Positions 43,926 through 54,895 are shown, counted from the first letter of the stretch. The stretch: 64,000 bases of DNA from Secundilactobacillus silagincola (GCF_002583405.1 NZ_BCMJ01000002.1:124001-188000), one strand, 5' to 3'. Translations and numbers: made by a program. The notes: generated from the letters alone by a model not told the origin.

Positions 43926-43978
43926 AAAAAACGATCTGATTTTATCAAAATGGTGTTGGTAAAATCGGATCGTTTTTA
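43926..43978 (+). terminator. pgcA terminator
   Basis: AAAAACGATCTGATTTTATC pairs with GTAAAATCGGATCGTTTTT around a short loop. Confidence 0.92.
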
Positions 43979-44057
43979 TCTGCACGGAGCGCGTCAACGT
44001 GGTAAACAGCTGACATTGATCAGGCTTGAACACTCATAAAGATTGATCTGAAGCTAA

Positions 44058-44071
44058 AGAAAACGATTTCA
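44058..44071. promoter_or_regulatory. cre-like site upstream of galK
   Basis: AGAAAACGATTTCA matches the catabolite-responsive consensus TGWNANCGNTNWCA at 13 of 14 positions. It lies just upstream of the galK -35 box, where CcpA would act. Confidence 0.7.
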
Positions 44072-44078
44072 TTTTTCG

Positions 44079-44131
44079 TTGACAAGAACTAAATTTTAGG
44101 TTATTTTAGAGGTAGTAAAAATTTAGTAAAA
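44079..44131 (+). promoter_or_regulatory. galK promoter and repeated TTTAGTAAAA motif
   Basis: TTGACA (44079-44084), 17-base spacer, TATTTT (44102-44107). Behind it stand AGTAAAAATT and TTTAGTAAAA (44122-44131), related to the motif before pgcA at 42099-42108. These may be GalR half sites. Confidence 0.6.
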
Positions 44132-44148
44132 TCTGTGGAGGCATAATT

Positions 44149-45321
44149 ATGGATTATCAAAGCTTAAAAGAAGAATTCAACAAAGCTTTTGGCTACGAAG
44201 GTGAACGCGTTTACTTTTCACCAGGCCGAATTAACCTGATCGGTGAACATACTGATTACAATGGCGGTCACGTTTTCCCTTGCGCAATTACCATGGGCAC
44301 ATATGGTGTTTACGCAGCTCGTAAAGACGACCAAGTTCGACTTTATTCTGCTAACCTTCCAGACGCAGGTATTTTGACTTTCCCGATTGATAAATTAGAT
44401 TTTGACAAAAACGATAGCTGGGCTAAGTTCCCACGTGGTGTGATGTACGAAATGGCTAAGCAGGGCAAGACGGTGGATCATGGGTTTGACCTCTTCGTTC
44501 ACGGTGATTTGCCAGACGCTTCAGGCCTTTCATCATCAGCATCCATTGAACTCTTGATTGGTAACATTTTGAACCAAGAATTTAACTGGGGTGTCGATCA
44601 AATGACGTTGATCAAGAACGGCCAAGCAGTTGAAAATGATTACTTAGGGCTTAATACTGGGATTCTTGATCAATTTGCCATCGGTATGGGTAAAAAGAAT
44701 CAGGCTGTTTTGCTTGATGCAAATACCATGAAGTATGAATATGTTCCCGTTGAATTAGGTGACAACGTGATTGTTATCATGAACACCAACAAGCGGCGTG
44801 AACTGACGGACTCTAAGTACAACGAGCGTCGGTCGGAATGTGAAAAGGCTGTCGCACTTCTACAAAAGGGTGGCGTGGATGTTAAGACGTTGGGTGACTT
44901 GTCACAAGAAGAATTCGATAAGGACGCTTACCTAGTTAACGATGACACATTAATCAAACGTGCGCGTCACGCGGTCATTGAAAACCAACGGACATTACGT
45001 GCTAAGAAAGCCTTGAGCAACGGTCAACTTGAAGAATTCGGTAAGTTAGTTAATGCGTCACACGTTTCCTTACATTATGACTACGAAGTTACGGGTAAAG
45101 AATTGGATACTTTAGCTGAAACCGCATGGAAGCAACCAGGGGTCTTGGGTGCTCGTATGACTGGTGCCGGCTTCGGTGGCTGCGCAATCGCCATTGTTAA
45201 CAAGGCTAACGTTGATGACTTCATTAAGAATGTCGGTGATGTTTACAAGAAAGAAATTGGTTATGAAGCCAGCTTCTACGTTGCAAGCATTGGTGATGGT
45301 CCTAAGGAAATCAAAGCTTAA
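44149..45321 (+). CDS. galK: galactokinase
   Basis: Phosphorylates galactose to galactose-1-phosphate with ATP. 390 residues of the GHMP family: PGRINLIGEHTDYNGGHVFP (galactokinase signature), DASGLSSSASIELLIG (ATP loop) and MTGAGFGGCAIAIV. GGAGG precedes the ATG. First gene of the gal operon galK-galE-galT-galR. Confidence 0.97.
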   Translation: MDYQSLKEEFNKAFGYEGERVYFSPGRINLIGEHTDYNGGHVFPCAITMGTYGVYAARKDDQVRLYSANLPDAGILTFPIDKLDFDKNDSWAKFPRGVMYEMAKQGKTVDHGFDLFVHGDLPDASGLSSSASIELLIGNILNQEFNWGVDQMTLIKNGQAVENDYLGLNTGILDQFAIGMGKKNQAVLLDANTMKYEYVPVELGDNVIVIMNTNKRRELTDSKYNERRSECEKAVALLQKGGVDVKTLGDLSQEEFDKDAYLVNDDTLIKRARHAVIENQRTLRAKKALSNGQLEEFGKLVNASHVSLHYDYEVTGKELDTLAETAWKQPGVLGARMTGAGFGGCAIAIVNKANVDDFIKNVGDVYKKEIGYEASFYVASIGDGPKEIKA

Positions 45322-45325
45322 TAGA

Positions 45326-45367
45326 GTTTAAAAAAGCGCAAAGCAATGTTACTTGCAGAGCGCTTTT
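45326..45367 (+). terminator. weak hairpin between galK and galE
   Basis: AAAAAAGCGC ... GCGCTTTT with a 20-base loop. It could dampen transcription into galE or stabilise galK mRNA. Confidence 0.5.
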
Positions 45368-45410
45368 ATATCGGAATTAGGTTAAAGAGAAAGTATGGAG
45401 GTAATCGTTT

Positions 45411-46415
45411 ATGACAGTTGTTGTATTAGGTGGTGCGGGCTATATTGGTTCACACACAGTTGATCGATTAGTTGAAAAAGGGTACGACGTTGCGGTGATT
45501 GATAGTTTGATCACAGGTCACCGGGCTGCGGTTAATCCTAAAGCACGTTTTTACCAAGGTGATATTCGCGACCGCGCCTTTTTGGATGAAGTTTTTAACA
45601 AAGAAACTGATGTAGAAGGCATTATTCACTTTGCGGCCTTTTCAATCGTGCCGGAATCAATGAGTAATCCATTGAAGTACTTTGATAACAATACTGGTGG
45701 CATGATTACCTTACTTAAGGCAATGAAGGACCATGATATTAAGCGCATCATCTTCAGTTCAACAGCTGCAACCTATGGTGAACCTAAGCAGATTCCAATT
45801 AAGGAAACTGATCCTCAGATTCCTACGAACCCATATGGTGAAAGTAAGTTAGCCATGGAAAAGATTATTCACTGGTCTGATGTGGCATACGGTATTAAGT
45901 TTGTGGCTTTACGTTACTTCAACGTTGCGGGTGCTAAAGCTGATGGCTCAATCGGTGAAGATCACCATCCAGAAACCCACTTGATTCCAATTATTTTGCA
46001 GGTTGCTGCGGGTGAACGTACTGGTTTGAAGATTTTTGGTACTGACTATCCTACTAAGGACGGGACTAACGTGCGTGACTACGTTCATGTTGTGGACTTA
46101 GCGGATGCACATATCCTGGCTTTGGAATACCTGAAAGCCGGCAATGACAGTGATGCCTTTAACCTTGGGTCATCAACTGGTTTCTCAAACAAAGAAATTT
46201 TGGAAGCTGCCCGTGAAGCAACTGGTCAGCCAATTCCTGCTGAAGATGCACCAAGACGTGCGGGTGATCCTAGCACCTTGATTGCTGCTAGTGACAAGGC
46301 TCGTAAAGTCTTAGGCTGGAAGCCACAATACGATGACGTTAAGGAAATTATTAAGACCGCTTGGAACTGGAAACAGACGCATCCAAAGGGCTACAACGAC
46401 CGAGGTGAAGCCTAA
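45411..46415 (+). CDS. galE: UDP-glucose 4-epimerase
   Basis: Interconverts UDP-galactose and UDP-glucose. 334 residues, SDR fold: [12 protein letters not shown] (NAD loop), [11 protein letters not shown] (catalytic Ser) and [12 protein letters not shown] (Tyr-x3-Lys). GGAGG precedes the ATG. Its stop is separated from the galT start by one base. Confidence 0.97.
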   Translation: MTVVVLGGAGYIGSHTVDRLVEKGYDVAVIDSLITGHRAAVNPKARFYQGDIRDRAFLDEVFNKETDVEGIIHFAAFSIVPESMSNPLKYFDNNTGGMITLLKAMKDHDIKRIIFSSTAATYGEPKQIPIKETDPQIPTNPYGESKLAMEKIIHWSDVAYGIKFVALRYFNVAGAKADGSIGEDHHPETHLIPIILQVAAGERTGLKIFGTDYPTKDGTNVRDYVHVVDLADAHILALEYLKAGNDSDAFNLGSSTGFSNKEILEAAREATGQPIPAEDAPRRAGDPSTLIAASDKARKVLGWKPQYDDVKEIIKTAWNWKQTHPKGYNDRGEA

Positions 46416-46416
46416 A

Positions 46417-47880
46417 ATGTCAAAAACTGTTGATCAATTTGTTGATGCCATTCTTGCTAGCGGAACCTATCAACCACTAGACCGCATTTACGTGACAAAC
46501 CGCGTTCTTGGACTAGTCGGTGATGACGATGCCGTTGAAGCTAAAAGCGATGATTTATTGGATGTCGTTGATGCCTTGTTGGCAACTGCAGTTAAGAACG
46601 GTAAAATTGAAGATGGTCAATCTGACCGCGATATTCTAGAAGCTGAACTCACTGATTTGCTGACACCAACACCAGCTAAAGTGAACCAAGAATTCTGGAA
46701 TGAATACCAAAAGTCACCCGAAGATGCAACGAACTTCTTCTATAACTTGAGTCGTAAAAACGACTACATTAAGACGAGATCGATTGCTAAGAACATCGTT
46801 TTTGATGCACCAACGGATTATGGTGACCTTGAAATTACCATTAACCTGTCAAAGCCTGAAAAGGATCCCAAGGCGATTGCTGCTGCTCGTAATCAGAAGA
46901 GTAACACGTATCCATTAAGTCAGTTAGCCATTGAAAACGAAGGCTACCGTGGCCGTTTGGGCTACCCAGCACGGACGAATCACCGGGTTATTCGGTTAAC
47001 TCTTGGCGGTGAACCATGGGGCTTCCAGTATTCGCCATACGCTTACTTTAGTGAACACGCCATTTTCTTGCTGCAAGAACACCGACCAATGGTCATTAAC
47101 CAGCATACTTTTGGTAATTTACTGGAAATTGTCCGGTTATTCCCACACTACTTTGTAGGTAGTAACGCTGATTTACCAATCGTTGGTGGCTCGATGCTGG
47201 CACAAGACCATTATCAAGGCGGTCGTCACGACTTCCCAATGATGAAGGCACCGCTAGACCGTAAAATTAAGTTAGCCGGTTTTGATGATGTTGATGCTGG
47301 TATTGTTAATTGGCCAATGTCTACGATTCGACTGTCAGGTGAAACACCTGAATCGTTGATCAATGCAGCAACAGCCATCGCTAACAGCTGGCAGCATTAT
47401 GACGACGAATCAGTCGACGTTCGTTCCTATACGGATGGTGAACGTCACCACACGGTAACACCAATTGCTTACCGGCGTGGCTCTAAGTTTGTTTTAGATA
47501 TTGTTTTGCGGGACAATCAGACTTCTGATAAGTACCCAGATGGTATTTTCCATCCGCATCAGGATGTTCAGCATATTAAAAAGGAAAACATTGGTTTGAT
47601 TGAAGTTATGGGGCGCGCTATTTTACCAGCACGGCTTAAGACGGAAATGCAAGAAGTTAAACACTATGTATTAGGCGACTCAAACGAGATGAAGGACTAT
47701 CACAAGGCATGGGCTGATCAATTGAAAGCAGACCATAAGTTTACTGCTGACAATGCTGACGGCATTATTGACCAGTCAATCGGTGAAGTCTTCGCTCGGG
47801 TTCTGCAAGATGCAGGTGTTTTCAAGTGGGACGACAAAGGCCAAGCTGCTTTTGACCGTTTCATTGCACAAATTAAGTAG
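46417..47880 (+). CDS. galT: UDP-glucose-hexose-1-phosphate uridylyltransferase (class II GalT)
   Basis: Transfers UMP from UDP-glucose to galactose-1-phosphate. 487 residues, the long class II GalT of Firmicutes. EHRPMVINQHTFGNLLEIV and DHYQGGRHDFPMMKA are typical. I start at ATG 46417, one base after the galE stop, with GAGGTGAAG inside galE; the frame is open further upstream inside galE without support. Confidence 0.95.
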   Translation: MSKTVDQFVDAILASGTYQPLDRIYVTNRVLGLVGDDDAVEAKSDDLLDVVDALLATAVKNGKIEDGQSDRDILEAELTDLLTPTPAKVNQEFWNEYQKSPEDATNFFYNLSRKNDYIKTRSIAKNIVFDAPTDYGDLEITINLSKPEKDPKAIAAARNQKSNTYPLSQLAIENEGYRGRLGYPARTNHRVIRLTLGGEPWGFQYSPYAYFSEHAIFLLQEHRPMVINQHTFGNLLEIVRLFPHYFVGSNADLPIVGGSMLAQDHYQGGRHDFPMMKAPLDRKIKLAGFDDVDAGIVNWPMSTIRLSGETPESLINAATAIANSWQHYDDESVDVRSYTDGERHHTVTPIAYRRGSKFVLDIVLRDNQTSDKYPDGIFHPHQDVQHIKKENIGLIEVMGRAILPARLKTEMQEVKHYVLGDSNEMKDYHKAWADQLKADHKFTADNADGIIDQSIGEVFARVLQDAGVFKWDDKGQAAFDRFIAQIK

Positions 47881-48903
<1,023 letters not shown>

Positions 48904-48929
48904 ACAGAAATTAAATCACACAAGAAACC

Positions 48930-48968
48930 AAAAATCTAGCAAGGCGATGAGCTGAGCTAGATTTTTTT
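48930..48968 (+). terminator. gal operon terminator
   Basis: AAAAATCTAGC, 16-base loop, GCTAGATTTTTTT. Confidence 0.92.
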
Positions 48969-49223
48969 GTCCACTTAAGAGCGAATTCGTGAAAGTTATT
49001 GTAAACATTTCCACCCCGTGTTAAATTAATTATCTCAATAAAAGCGCTTATTATTACGATTCGAATAATATACATTTGACAAATTTAAAAAATAACGTGA
49101 TTTTTTTAAAAAAGTAAACAATTTTTCTTGAAATGAAGTATAATGAATGTGACATAAAGAACAAACAAATTTAAACGAGAACAGTTGTTAGATATCAGGA
49201 TCAACTGAAAGGAGACTATCATT
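48969..49223 (+). promoter_or_regulatory. ldh promoter and leader
   Basis: TATAAT at 49139-49144 with a weak TAAACA 18 bases upstream. The leader of about 75 bases has an inverted pair CAGTTG (49182-49187) and CAACTG (49202-49207) directly before AAAGGAG, which could mask the ribosome binding site. A cre-like AATAAAAGCGCTTATT lies near 49037, but it matches the consensus poorly. Confidence 0.5.
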
Positions 49224-50153
49224 ATGATAAAAAAACACCGAAAAGTATTATTAGTTGGTGATGGCGCCGTGGGTTCATCTTTTGCATTTTCACTTCTACA
49301 AAACTGTGGGATCGATGAACTGGTGATCGTTGACCTTCAAAAAGAACACGCTGAAGGTGATAGCCTTGATTTGGAAGACCTGACACCGATGATGATGCCA
49401 GCTCGGATCAGAACCGGCGAATATTCAGATGCCGCGGATGCTGACATCGTTGTTTTGACCGCAGGCGTTCCTCGTAAACCAGGCGAAACTCGCTTAGACC
49501 TGGTTAATAAGAATACTAAGATTTTAGAATCAATCGTGACTCCAGTTGTGGAAAGTGGCTTCAACGGCGTGTTCGTTGTTTCGGCTAACCCAGTTGATAT
49601 TTTAACGGCTTTAACTCAGCACATTTCAGGTTTCCCTAAGAACCGTGTCATTGGGACTGGGACTTCTTTGGACAGCGCACGGTTGCAGGTTGCACTTGGC
49701 AAAGAACTGGATGTTAGCACCAGCGATGTTGATGCCTACGTGTTAGGTGAGCATGGTGACAGTTCATTTGCTGCTTATAATGAAGCAACGGTGAACGGTC
49801 AGCCACTCTTAAGCCTGCCAAACATTGATCGTGACCGTTTAGCTCAGATTGAAGAGGACGTTAAGAAAAAGGGCGGCGCTATCATTAGCCGTAAAGGCGC
49901 AACGTTCTACGGTGTTGCAGTCAGCTTGATGAAGATTTGCCGGGCAATCCTATTGGATGAGAACTTGGTAATGCCAATCTCAGCACCAGTTAACGGTCAA
50001 TATGGTCTGGAAGATGGCTACATCGGCACACCAGCTGTAATTAATGGTGGCGGTATTCGTCAGGTCATCGAAGTCAGTCTGACGGATGAAGAAACCGAAA
50101 AGATGCAAGAATCAGCACGTAAGATGAACGAAGTCTTACTCGCTGCTGAATAA
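49224..50153 (+). CDS. ldh: L-lactate dehydrogenase
   Basis: Reduces pyruvate to L-lactate, regenerating NAD. 309 residues; GDGAVGSSFAF (NAD loop), TAGVPRKPGETR (substrate Arg loop) and VLGEHGDSSF (catalytic His) are complete. AAAGGAG upstream. Compared with other LDHs the sequence has MICRAILLDENLVMPISAP, still in family. Monocistronic with terminator. Confidence 0.94.
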   Translation: MIKKHRKVLLVGDGAVGSSFAFSLLQNCGIDELVIVDLQKEHAEGDSLDLEDLTPMMMPARIRTGEYSDAADADIVVLTAGVPRKPGETRLDLVNKNTKILESIVTPVVESGFNGVFVVSANPVDILTALTQHISGFPKNRVIGTGTSLDSARLQVALGKELDVSTSDVDAYVLGEHGDSSFAAYNEATVNGQPLLSLPNIDRDRLAQIEEDVKKKGGAIISRKGATFYGVAVSLMKICRAILLDENLVMPISAPVNGQYGLEDGYIGTPAVINGGGIRQVIEVSLTDEETEKMQESARKMNEVLLAAE

Positions 50154-50178
50154 ATAAGTGATAGAATAAGATTAATCG

Positions 50179-50215
50179 AACGAGTTGGGTAGCAATTGCT
50201 GGCAACTCGTTTTTG
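50179..50215 (+). terminator. ldh terminator
   Basis: AACGAGTTG ... CAACTCGTTTTTG with a 15-base loop. It also stands directly before the next ribosome binding site. Confidence 0.85.
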
Positions 50216-50230
50216 TTTGAGGTGAAAAAA

Positions 50231-51013
50231 TTGGAATTTACAACGAGTGATCATGTACGGCTTAGCTATACTGACGAAGGTGATGGCCCAGCGGTTTTAT
50301 TGCTGAGCGGTATTGGGAGTTACCGTGAAATTTGGCTGCCAACAAAACGATTTTTAGTTGATGCAGGTTACCGAGTAATTAATTTAGACGCGAGAAATCA
50401 AGGCGCCTCCCAACGAACGTTTAAGGGTCGGCGGATGTCCCGTCACGCTATCGATATCAAAGAGTTACTGGCACACTTGGATTTAAATGATGTAATTGGA
50501 ATTGGTAATTCCATGGGAGCCAGCACATTGTTTGCGTACGCTTCGTTATTTGGCAGTCACCAATTCAGTGCGTTTATCGATGTTGATCAGAGCCCCAAAA
50601 TGATCAGTGATGACACGTGGCAATACGGGTTCAAAAACCTTACATGGGAAAATTTCCCAGAAATGTTAAAGTTGCCGTTTGGTCCTGCGACAGCCACACG
50701 TGTATCGGATGAAGTTCGAACCAATGTCCGGGCTGCCAGACAGGCACACCCCTATGATGTGGAACAAAATAACGCATTTTTAGTGGATCATGCCTTTCAA
50801 GATTGGCGGGATGTTTTACTAGGATTGCAGATACCGTTGCTGATCGTTGCTGGGGCAAAATCACCCTATTTTAATCCGAAGTTTGCGTCAGTGGCTGCTG
50901 CACTGGCACCACGAGGGCAATCGCAAGTGATTAATAATGCTGGTCATATTGTGATGACGGAGCAGCCGGCGTTATTTAATAAAGCACTGTCAGCCTTTTT
51001 GAAGAAAATTTGA
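50231..51013 (+). CDS. alpha/beta-fold hydrolase
   Basis: 260 residues. Nucleophile Ser in GIGNSMGAST, acid in LLIVAGAKSPYF region and His in NNAGHIVMTEQP form the triad; the oxyanion part is LLLSGIGSYREIW. Substrate unknown. TTG 50231 is set by GAGGTGAAA; the frame from 50213 has no site. Confidence 0.87.
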   Translation: MEFTTSDHVRLSYTDEGDGPAVLLLSGIGSYREIWLPTKRFLVDAGYRVINLDARNQGASQRTFKGRRMSRHAIDIKELLAHLDLNDVIGIGNSMGASTLFAYASLFGSHQFSAFIDVDQSPKMISDDTWQYGFKNLTWENFPEMLKLPFGPATATRVSDEVRTNVRAARQAHPYDVEQNNAFLVDHAFQDWRDVLLGLQIPLLIVAGAKSPYFNPKFASVAAALAPRGQSQVINNAGHIVMTEQPALFNKALSAFLKKI

Positions 51014-51037
51014 AATAATCTGTTAGTTTCACAACTC

Positions 51038-51106
51038 AATAACCATGTATAAAATAAGCGGTATCCCAGTGCTTTCGGGATACCACTTATTTTATACATG
51101 GTTATT
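51038..51106. terminator. very long bidirectional hairpin between the hydrolase and citI
   Basis: Two 30-base arms (AATAACCATGTATAAAATAA at the start, its complement at the end) around loop AGTGCTTTC, with one C-T mismatch of the G-U type. The arms are longer than needed for termination. It separates convergent genes. Confidence 0.85.
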
Positions 51107-51114
51107 TATTGAAT

Positions 51115-52065
51115 TTACGATCTACCCATCTCGAGTAAAACTCTGTTAGCAACGGATTCATTGGTTACAAAGTCCGTCAGTAGGCCACCACGTAAAGCAC
51201 CAAGTAGAGCACGTCCCTTGAACTTACTTTTCACGATGGCGATACGATGAGGAACAGTGAGAATAGCATCTAAGGAAGCACCAAACAGTTTATCGTGTCC
51301 TCTGTTTAAAATATGGCCATTAATATCGTATGGCCGACCATACAGCATGCCAGCAACGTCGTCTGGTTCGATTTCACCCAGAATTTCGTCACGATGATTT
51401 TGCCATAGAGGAATGGAATCGACCGATGCCAGAGTACCAACCCCAGCGAATAGCAGGTCCATCTTAGCCATGGTAGTGAACGCTGAGACTAATGCTGGCT
51501 CCTGCTGTAAAGCAGTACGAGTGGCATCATTAATGATATAAAGGGGTGCCGGAATGGTTCTAAAGCTGGCACCGAATTTAGTCGCTGCTTTTTGAACTAG
51601 CGGGGTGGCACCAAGGGTAGAGTTGTATTTTAAATTGTCGCCCATAAACTGCGTGAAGACGAGATCATCTAAAATCTCGGACTGGAAGTGGTTAATCACG
51701 TTAGCAACCGTACCGCCCCAACCAACACCGATCACTGAACTGCGGTGAAGCATATCCTGAATTTCTTCGGCCGCGAACTCCACCACGTTTTCATAGTCTT
51801 CATTAGTATTATCAGCGTCTTTGAGAATAAAGGCATTTTGCAGGCCAAACTGCTTTTTAAACCGAGCCTCCATTTCCATATTGCGGTCAATGGGTGCGTT
51901 AATGGTGATTTTAACGAGGCCGTTGTTCAAAGCATCATCTAAATCTTTTGTAATTAAATAACGGCTAAGGTTATATTTTTTTGAGATTTGCGAAATAGTC
52001 AGTTTAGATAGGTAATAATCGCGTGCAATGTTAGCCAATTGCTCGCGGAATTTCATGTTGTCCAA
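51115..52065 (-). CDS. citI: citrate-responsive SorC/DeoR-type regulator CitI
   Basis: 316 residues: an N-terminal HTH (LTISQISKKYNLSRYLITKDLDDAL) and a sugar-binding-type effector domain (IGVGWGGTVANVINHF, MLYGRPYDINGHIL). It is divergent from the citrate cluster, the arrangement known for CitI, which activates cit genes on binding citrate. The TTG start at 52065 is set by AGGAGG seven bases upstream. Confidence 0.88.
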   Translation of the reverse strand: MDNMKFREQLANIARDYYLSKLTISQISKKYNLSRYLITKDLDDALNNGLVKITINAPIDRNMEMEARFKKQFGLQNAFILKDADNTNEDYENVVEFAAEEIQDMLHRSSVIGVGWGGTVANVINHFQSEILDDLVFTQFMGDNLKYNSTLGATPLVQKAATKFGASFRTIPAPLYIINDATRTALQQEPALVSAFTTMAKMDLLFAGVGTLASVDSIPLWQNHRDEILGEIEPDDVAGMLYGRPYDINGHILNRGHDKLFGASLDAILTVPHRIAIVKSKFKGRALLGALRGGLLTDFVTNESVANRVLLEMGRS

Positions 52066-52364
52066 AAAGTTTCCTCCTAAAAGTTTCAGTAGCCGTATCG
52101 GTGGCAGAACCATCATACAAGTTTTCGTAAGTGTTTATCAATTAGATGTGAATCTAGTTTCATTAATTAACTTCCCTACCATCATATCATGTTAGAACAA
52201 AAATGTTCGTATTTTTAAACACTTTTATCAGAACAAAAATTCTTATTTTAAAAATGTAAAAAATATGATTTATATTTGAAAAAGTTAAAAAGGCGGAGTA
52301 AACTATAAGAGTAGAAGAACTTAATAATTAAATCACAAGTGATTGTTTGAAAGGAATGGTGCGA
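52066..52364. promoter_or_regulatory. citI-citM divergent control region
   Basis: 299 bp, strongly AT-rich. Two related sites AGAACAAAAATGTTC (52194-52208) and AGAACAAAAATTCTT (52230-52244) lie 36 bp apart, each with an inverted core, and may bind CitI. No gene is seen. Confidence 0.6.
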
Positions 52365-53546
52365 TTGACAGATAATAGTGAGATTTTAAAAGTGCATGAG
52401 AGTCACACAGGTGTATTGGACATTCAATCTGATCTAGGTGTACATAATAAGACCGATTTGGGCAAGGCGTATACTCCCGGAGTAGCGGTGCTCTCTAAGT
52501 TGATTGCCAAACATCCGGAACTTAAAAATAAGTATACGGTTAGCGGTAAGTTGGTCGCTTTGATTACGGATGGTTCCGCCGTTTTAGGTCTCGGCAATAT
52601 TGGTCCAGCTGGCGGTTTACCCGTGATTGAAGGTAAAGCTTTGCTATATAAGGACTTGGCTGGCATTAACGCTATTCCAATTGCGGTTAACCAAGTGTCA
52701 ACTGACGAAATCGTTAAGACGATTCAAAATATGTCGCAGTCGTTTGCGGGCATTCATTTGGAAGACATTGCGGCACCGAAGTGTTTTGAAATTGAGGAAG
52801 CACTAAGTCAATCGTTAAACATCCCAGTTTATCACGATGATCAAGAAGGGACTGCAATCGTTGTTTTAGCAGGCTTAATTAACGCCGCTAAAGTCGTAGG
52901 TAAGCAATTGTCAGATTTGCGCGTGGTGATTAATGGCGTCGGCGCTTCCGGCTTAGCCACCGCTAAATTACTTTACGCAGCAGGAATCAAACAACTGACT
53001 TTAGTTGATATTTATGGTGTGGTTACCGCAAATGATATGAGATATAATCAGTACCAACGTGATTTTGCGGCTCAAATTGAGGCTAGTGATGCTCAAAAGG
53101 GACTTAAATTGAGCGACGTGATGGATGGTCAGGATGCCTTCATCGGCCTTTCTGATCAGCATCTGTTATCCGGTGATGATGTTCAGCGGATGGCTGCTGA
53201 CCCAATCGTCTTTGCGTTAGCAAACCCGATTCCCGAAATTGAACCAGAAGTTGCTGCTCAAGCTGGTGCTAAGGTCATTGCGACCGGTTCAAGCCAACAT
53301 CCTAACCAGGTCAACAATATTTTGTCCTTCCCAGGCTTATTTAAAGGTTTGCTGGCCAGTGGGATAAAGCACGTTGACGCCAAGCTACAATTAGTTGTTG
53401 CCAAGGCTTTAGCGAGTGTTGTTGAAACACCAACGGCTGAGGAAGTGGTTCCAGGTGTGTTCAATACCCAGGTGGTTGAAACAGTCAGCCAAGCGGTTGT
53501 AGATTATGCCGATGACCAAAAGAAAGAATTGATGACGGAGGTCTGA
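52365..53546 (+). CDS. citM: malic-enzyme-type oxaloacetate decarboxylase of the citrate cluster
   Basis: 393 residues of the malic enzyme family: AYTPGVAVLS (Tyr), ALITDGSAVLGLGNIGP, PVYHDDQEGTAIV (metal Asp) and INGVGASGLATAKL (NAD loop). At the head of the cit operon its likely role is decarboxylation of citrate-lyase-derived oxaloacetate to pyruvate, though NAD-malic enzyme activity is possible. TTG 52365 fits GAAAGGA upstream; ATG 52356 lies inside the site. Confidence 0.9.
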   Translation: MTDNSEILKVHESHTGVLDIQSDLGVHNKTDLGKAYTPGVAVLSKLIAKHPELKNKYTVSGKLVALITDGSAVLGLGNIGPAGGLPVIEGKALLYKDLAGINAIPIAVNQVSTDEIVKTIQNMSQSFAGIHLEDIAAPKCFEIEEALSQSLNIPVYHDDQEGTAIVVLAGLINAAKVVGKQLSDLRVVINGVGASGLATAKLLYAAGIKQLTLVDIYGVVTANDMRYNQYQRDFAAQIEASDAQKGLKLSDVMDGQDAFIGLSDQHLLSGDDVQRMAADPIVFALANPIPEIEPEVAAQAGAKVIATGSSQHPNQVNNILSFPGLFKGLLASGIKHVDAKLQLVVAKALASVVETPTAEEVVPGVFNTQVVETVSQAVVDYADDQKKELMTEV

Positions 53547-53547
53547 C

Positions 53548-54612
53548 ATGGACAATCAAATTGTCGATCTGTATCTTAGCAACCCTAAAGTGAAAAGGGA
53601 TTGGGAAGATTTTTTAACGAGTCTGAAGATTACCAATTTCTCTGCCAATGAGGTTGACCAAATCGACTATACGATTGGTATTTACAGCGGTGATGACTTG
53701 GTAGCAACGGGTTCCGTTGCCGGTAATGTGCTGAAGTACATTGGCGTCTGCAATAAGGGTGTGACTACTGGTTCCCGGTTCAACGCGATTGTTTCCGAGT
53801 TAGTTAATCGCCAATTTGCGAACCATATCTATCATCTATTTGTGTTTACGAAACTGAATTATAGTGACAGTTTCCAACATATTGGCTTTAGTGAACTGGC
53901 ACATTCAGATGAAGCCGCGTTTTTAGAAACCGGTAGTCCGGATGTGAATGACTTCTTGACCGATATTCCCCGGGTCGATGATCAAAGTGATAAACAAGTT
54001 GCTGGCATCGTCATGAACGCTAATCCGTTTACTCGTGGGCACCGTTATTTAGTTGAGCAGGCGGCTAGTCAAAACGACTTGGTGTATGTTTTCGTCGTGA
54101 ATACGGATGCTTCGTTGTTTACGACTGAGGAACGGTTCCAGTTAGTAAAGGACGGCACAGTCGACCTTGATAACGTCATCGTAGTTAACGGTGGCGACTA
54201 CATGGTCAGTTACGCGACGTTCCCAGCTTATTTCTTGGCATCACCTGATCAGGCTGTGACGTATCAGACAACCTTGGATGCACGCATCTTCCGTAATGTC
54301 ATTGCCCCAGCGTTGAATATTACGACACGCTACGTTGGGTCCGAACCATTATCGCGTACCACCAGTATTTATAACGATGTGCTGACACGAGAATTGCCGC
54401 CTGCAGTTGAGGTGAAGGTGATTGATCGTGATCAGACACTAACAAGTGATCATCAAGTGATCACTGCAACACAAGTTAGACAGTTCATCAAAAAGGGTGA
54501 GACCAGCAGTTTAACGGCTTTTGTGCCGGAAACGACTGCTCAATTCATCCAAAATCATTTAACAACCCTACAAAAACGGATTCAGGAAGGAATGAACATT
54601 GATGGAAATTAA
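53548..54612 (+). CDS. citC: citrate lyase ligase (acetate:SH-citrate lyase ligase)
   Basis: Activates citrate lyase by acetylating its prosthetic group. 354 residues: an N-terminal GNAT-like part and a nucleotidyltransferase domain with ANPFTRGHRYL (HxGH-type motif TRGH). GGAGG precedes the ATG. Overlaps citD by 11 bases. Confidence 0.94.
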   Translation: MDNQIVDLYLSNPKVKRDWEDFLTSLKITNFSANEVDQIDYTIGIYSGDDLVATGSVAGNVLKYIGVCNKGVTTGSRFNAIVSELVNRQFANHIYHLFVFTKLNYSDSFQHIGFSELAHSDEAAFLETGSPDVNDFLTDIPRVDDQSDKQVAGIVMNANPFTRGHRYLVEQAASQNDLVYVFVVNTDASLFTTEERFQLVKDGTVDLDNVIVVNGGDYMVSYATFPAYFLASPDQAVTYQTTLDARIFRNVIAPALNITTRYVGSEPLSRTTSIYNDVLTRELPPAVEVKVIDRDQTLTSDHQVITATQVRQFIKKGETSSLTAFVPETTAQFIQNHLTTLQKRIQEGMNIDGN

Positions 54613-54895
54613 AGAAACAGCCGTTGCTGGTACTTTGGAATCATCAGATATTCAGATTATGATCTCTAAAGCTACCGACGGGATTCAGATTGATTTGCAG
54701 TCCGACGTTGAAAAACAGTTCGGCGACCAAATTCGTCAGGTGATTACCAAGACGTTAAACGATTTAGACATTACAGCCGCAAAGGTTAAAGCAGTGGATA
54801 AGGGTGCGCTTGATTGTGTCATTAAAGCCCGGACGATTGCGGCAGCCCAACGTGCTAGCCAGACCACTGATCAACCAGCATGGGAGGTACTCTAA
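54602..54895 (+). CDS. citD: citrate lyase acyl carrier protein (gamma subunit)
   Basis: 97 residues, carrying the triphosphoribosyl-dephospho-CoA group on Ser14 in AGTLESSDIQIM. AGGAAGG stands before ATG 54602; a TTG at 54599 is next to it. Confidence 0.95.
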   Translation: MEIKETAVAGTLESSDIQIMISKATDGIQIDLQSDVEKQFGDQIRQVITKTLNDLDITAAKVKAVDKGALDCVIKARTIAAAQRASQTTDQPAWEVL

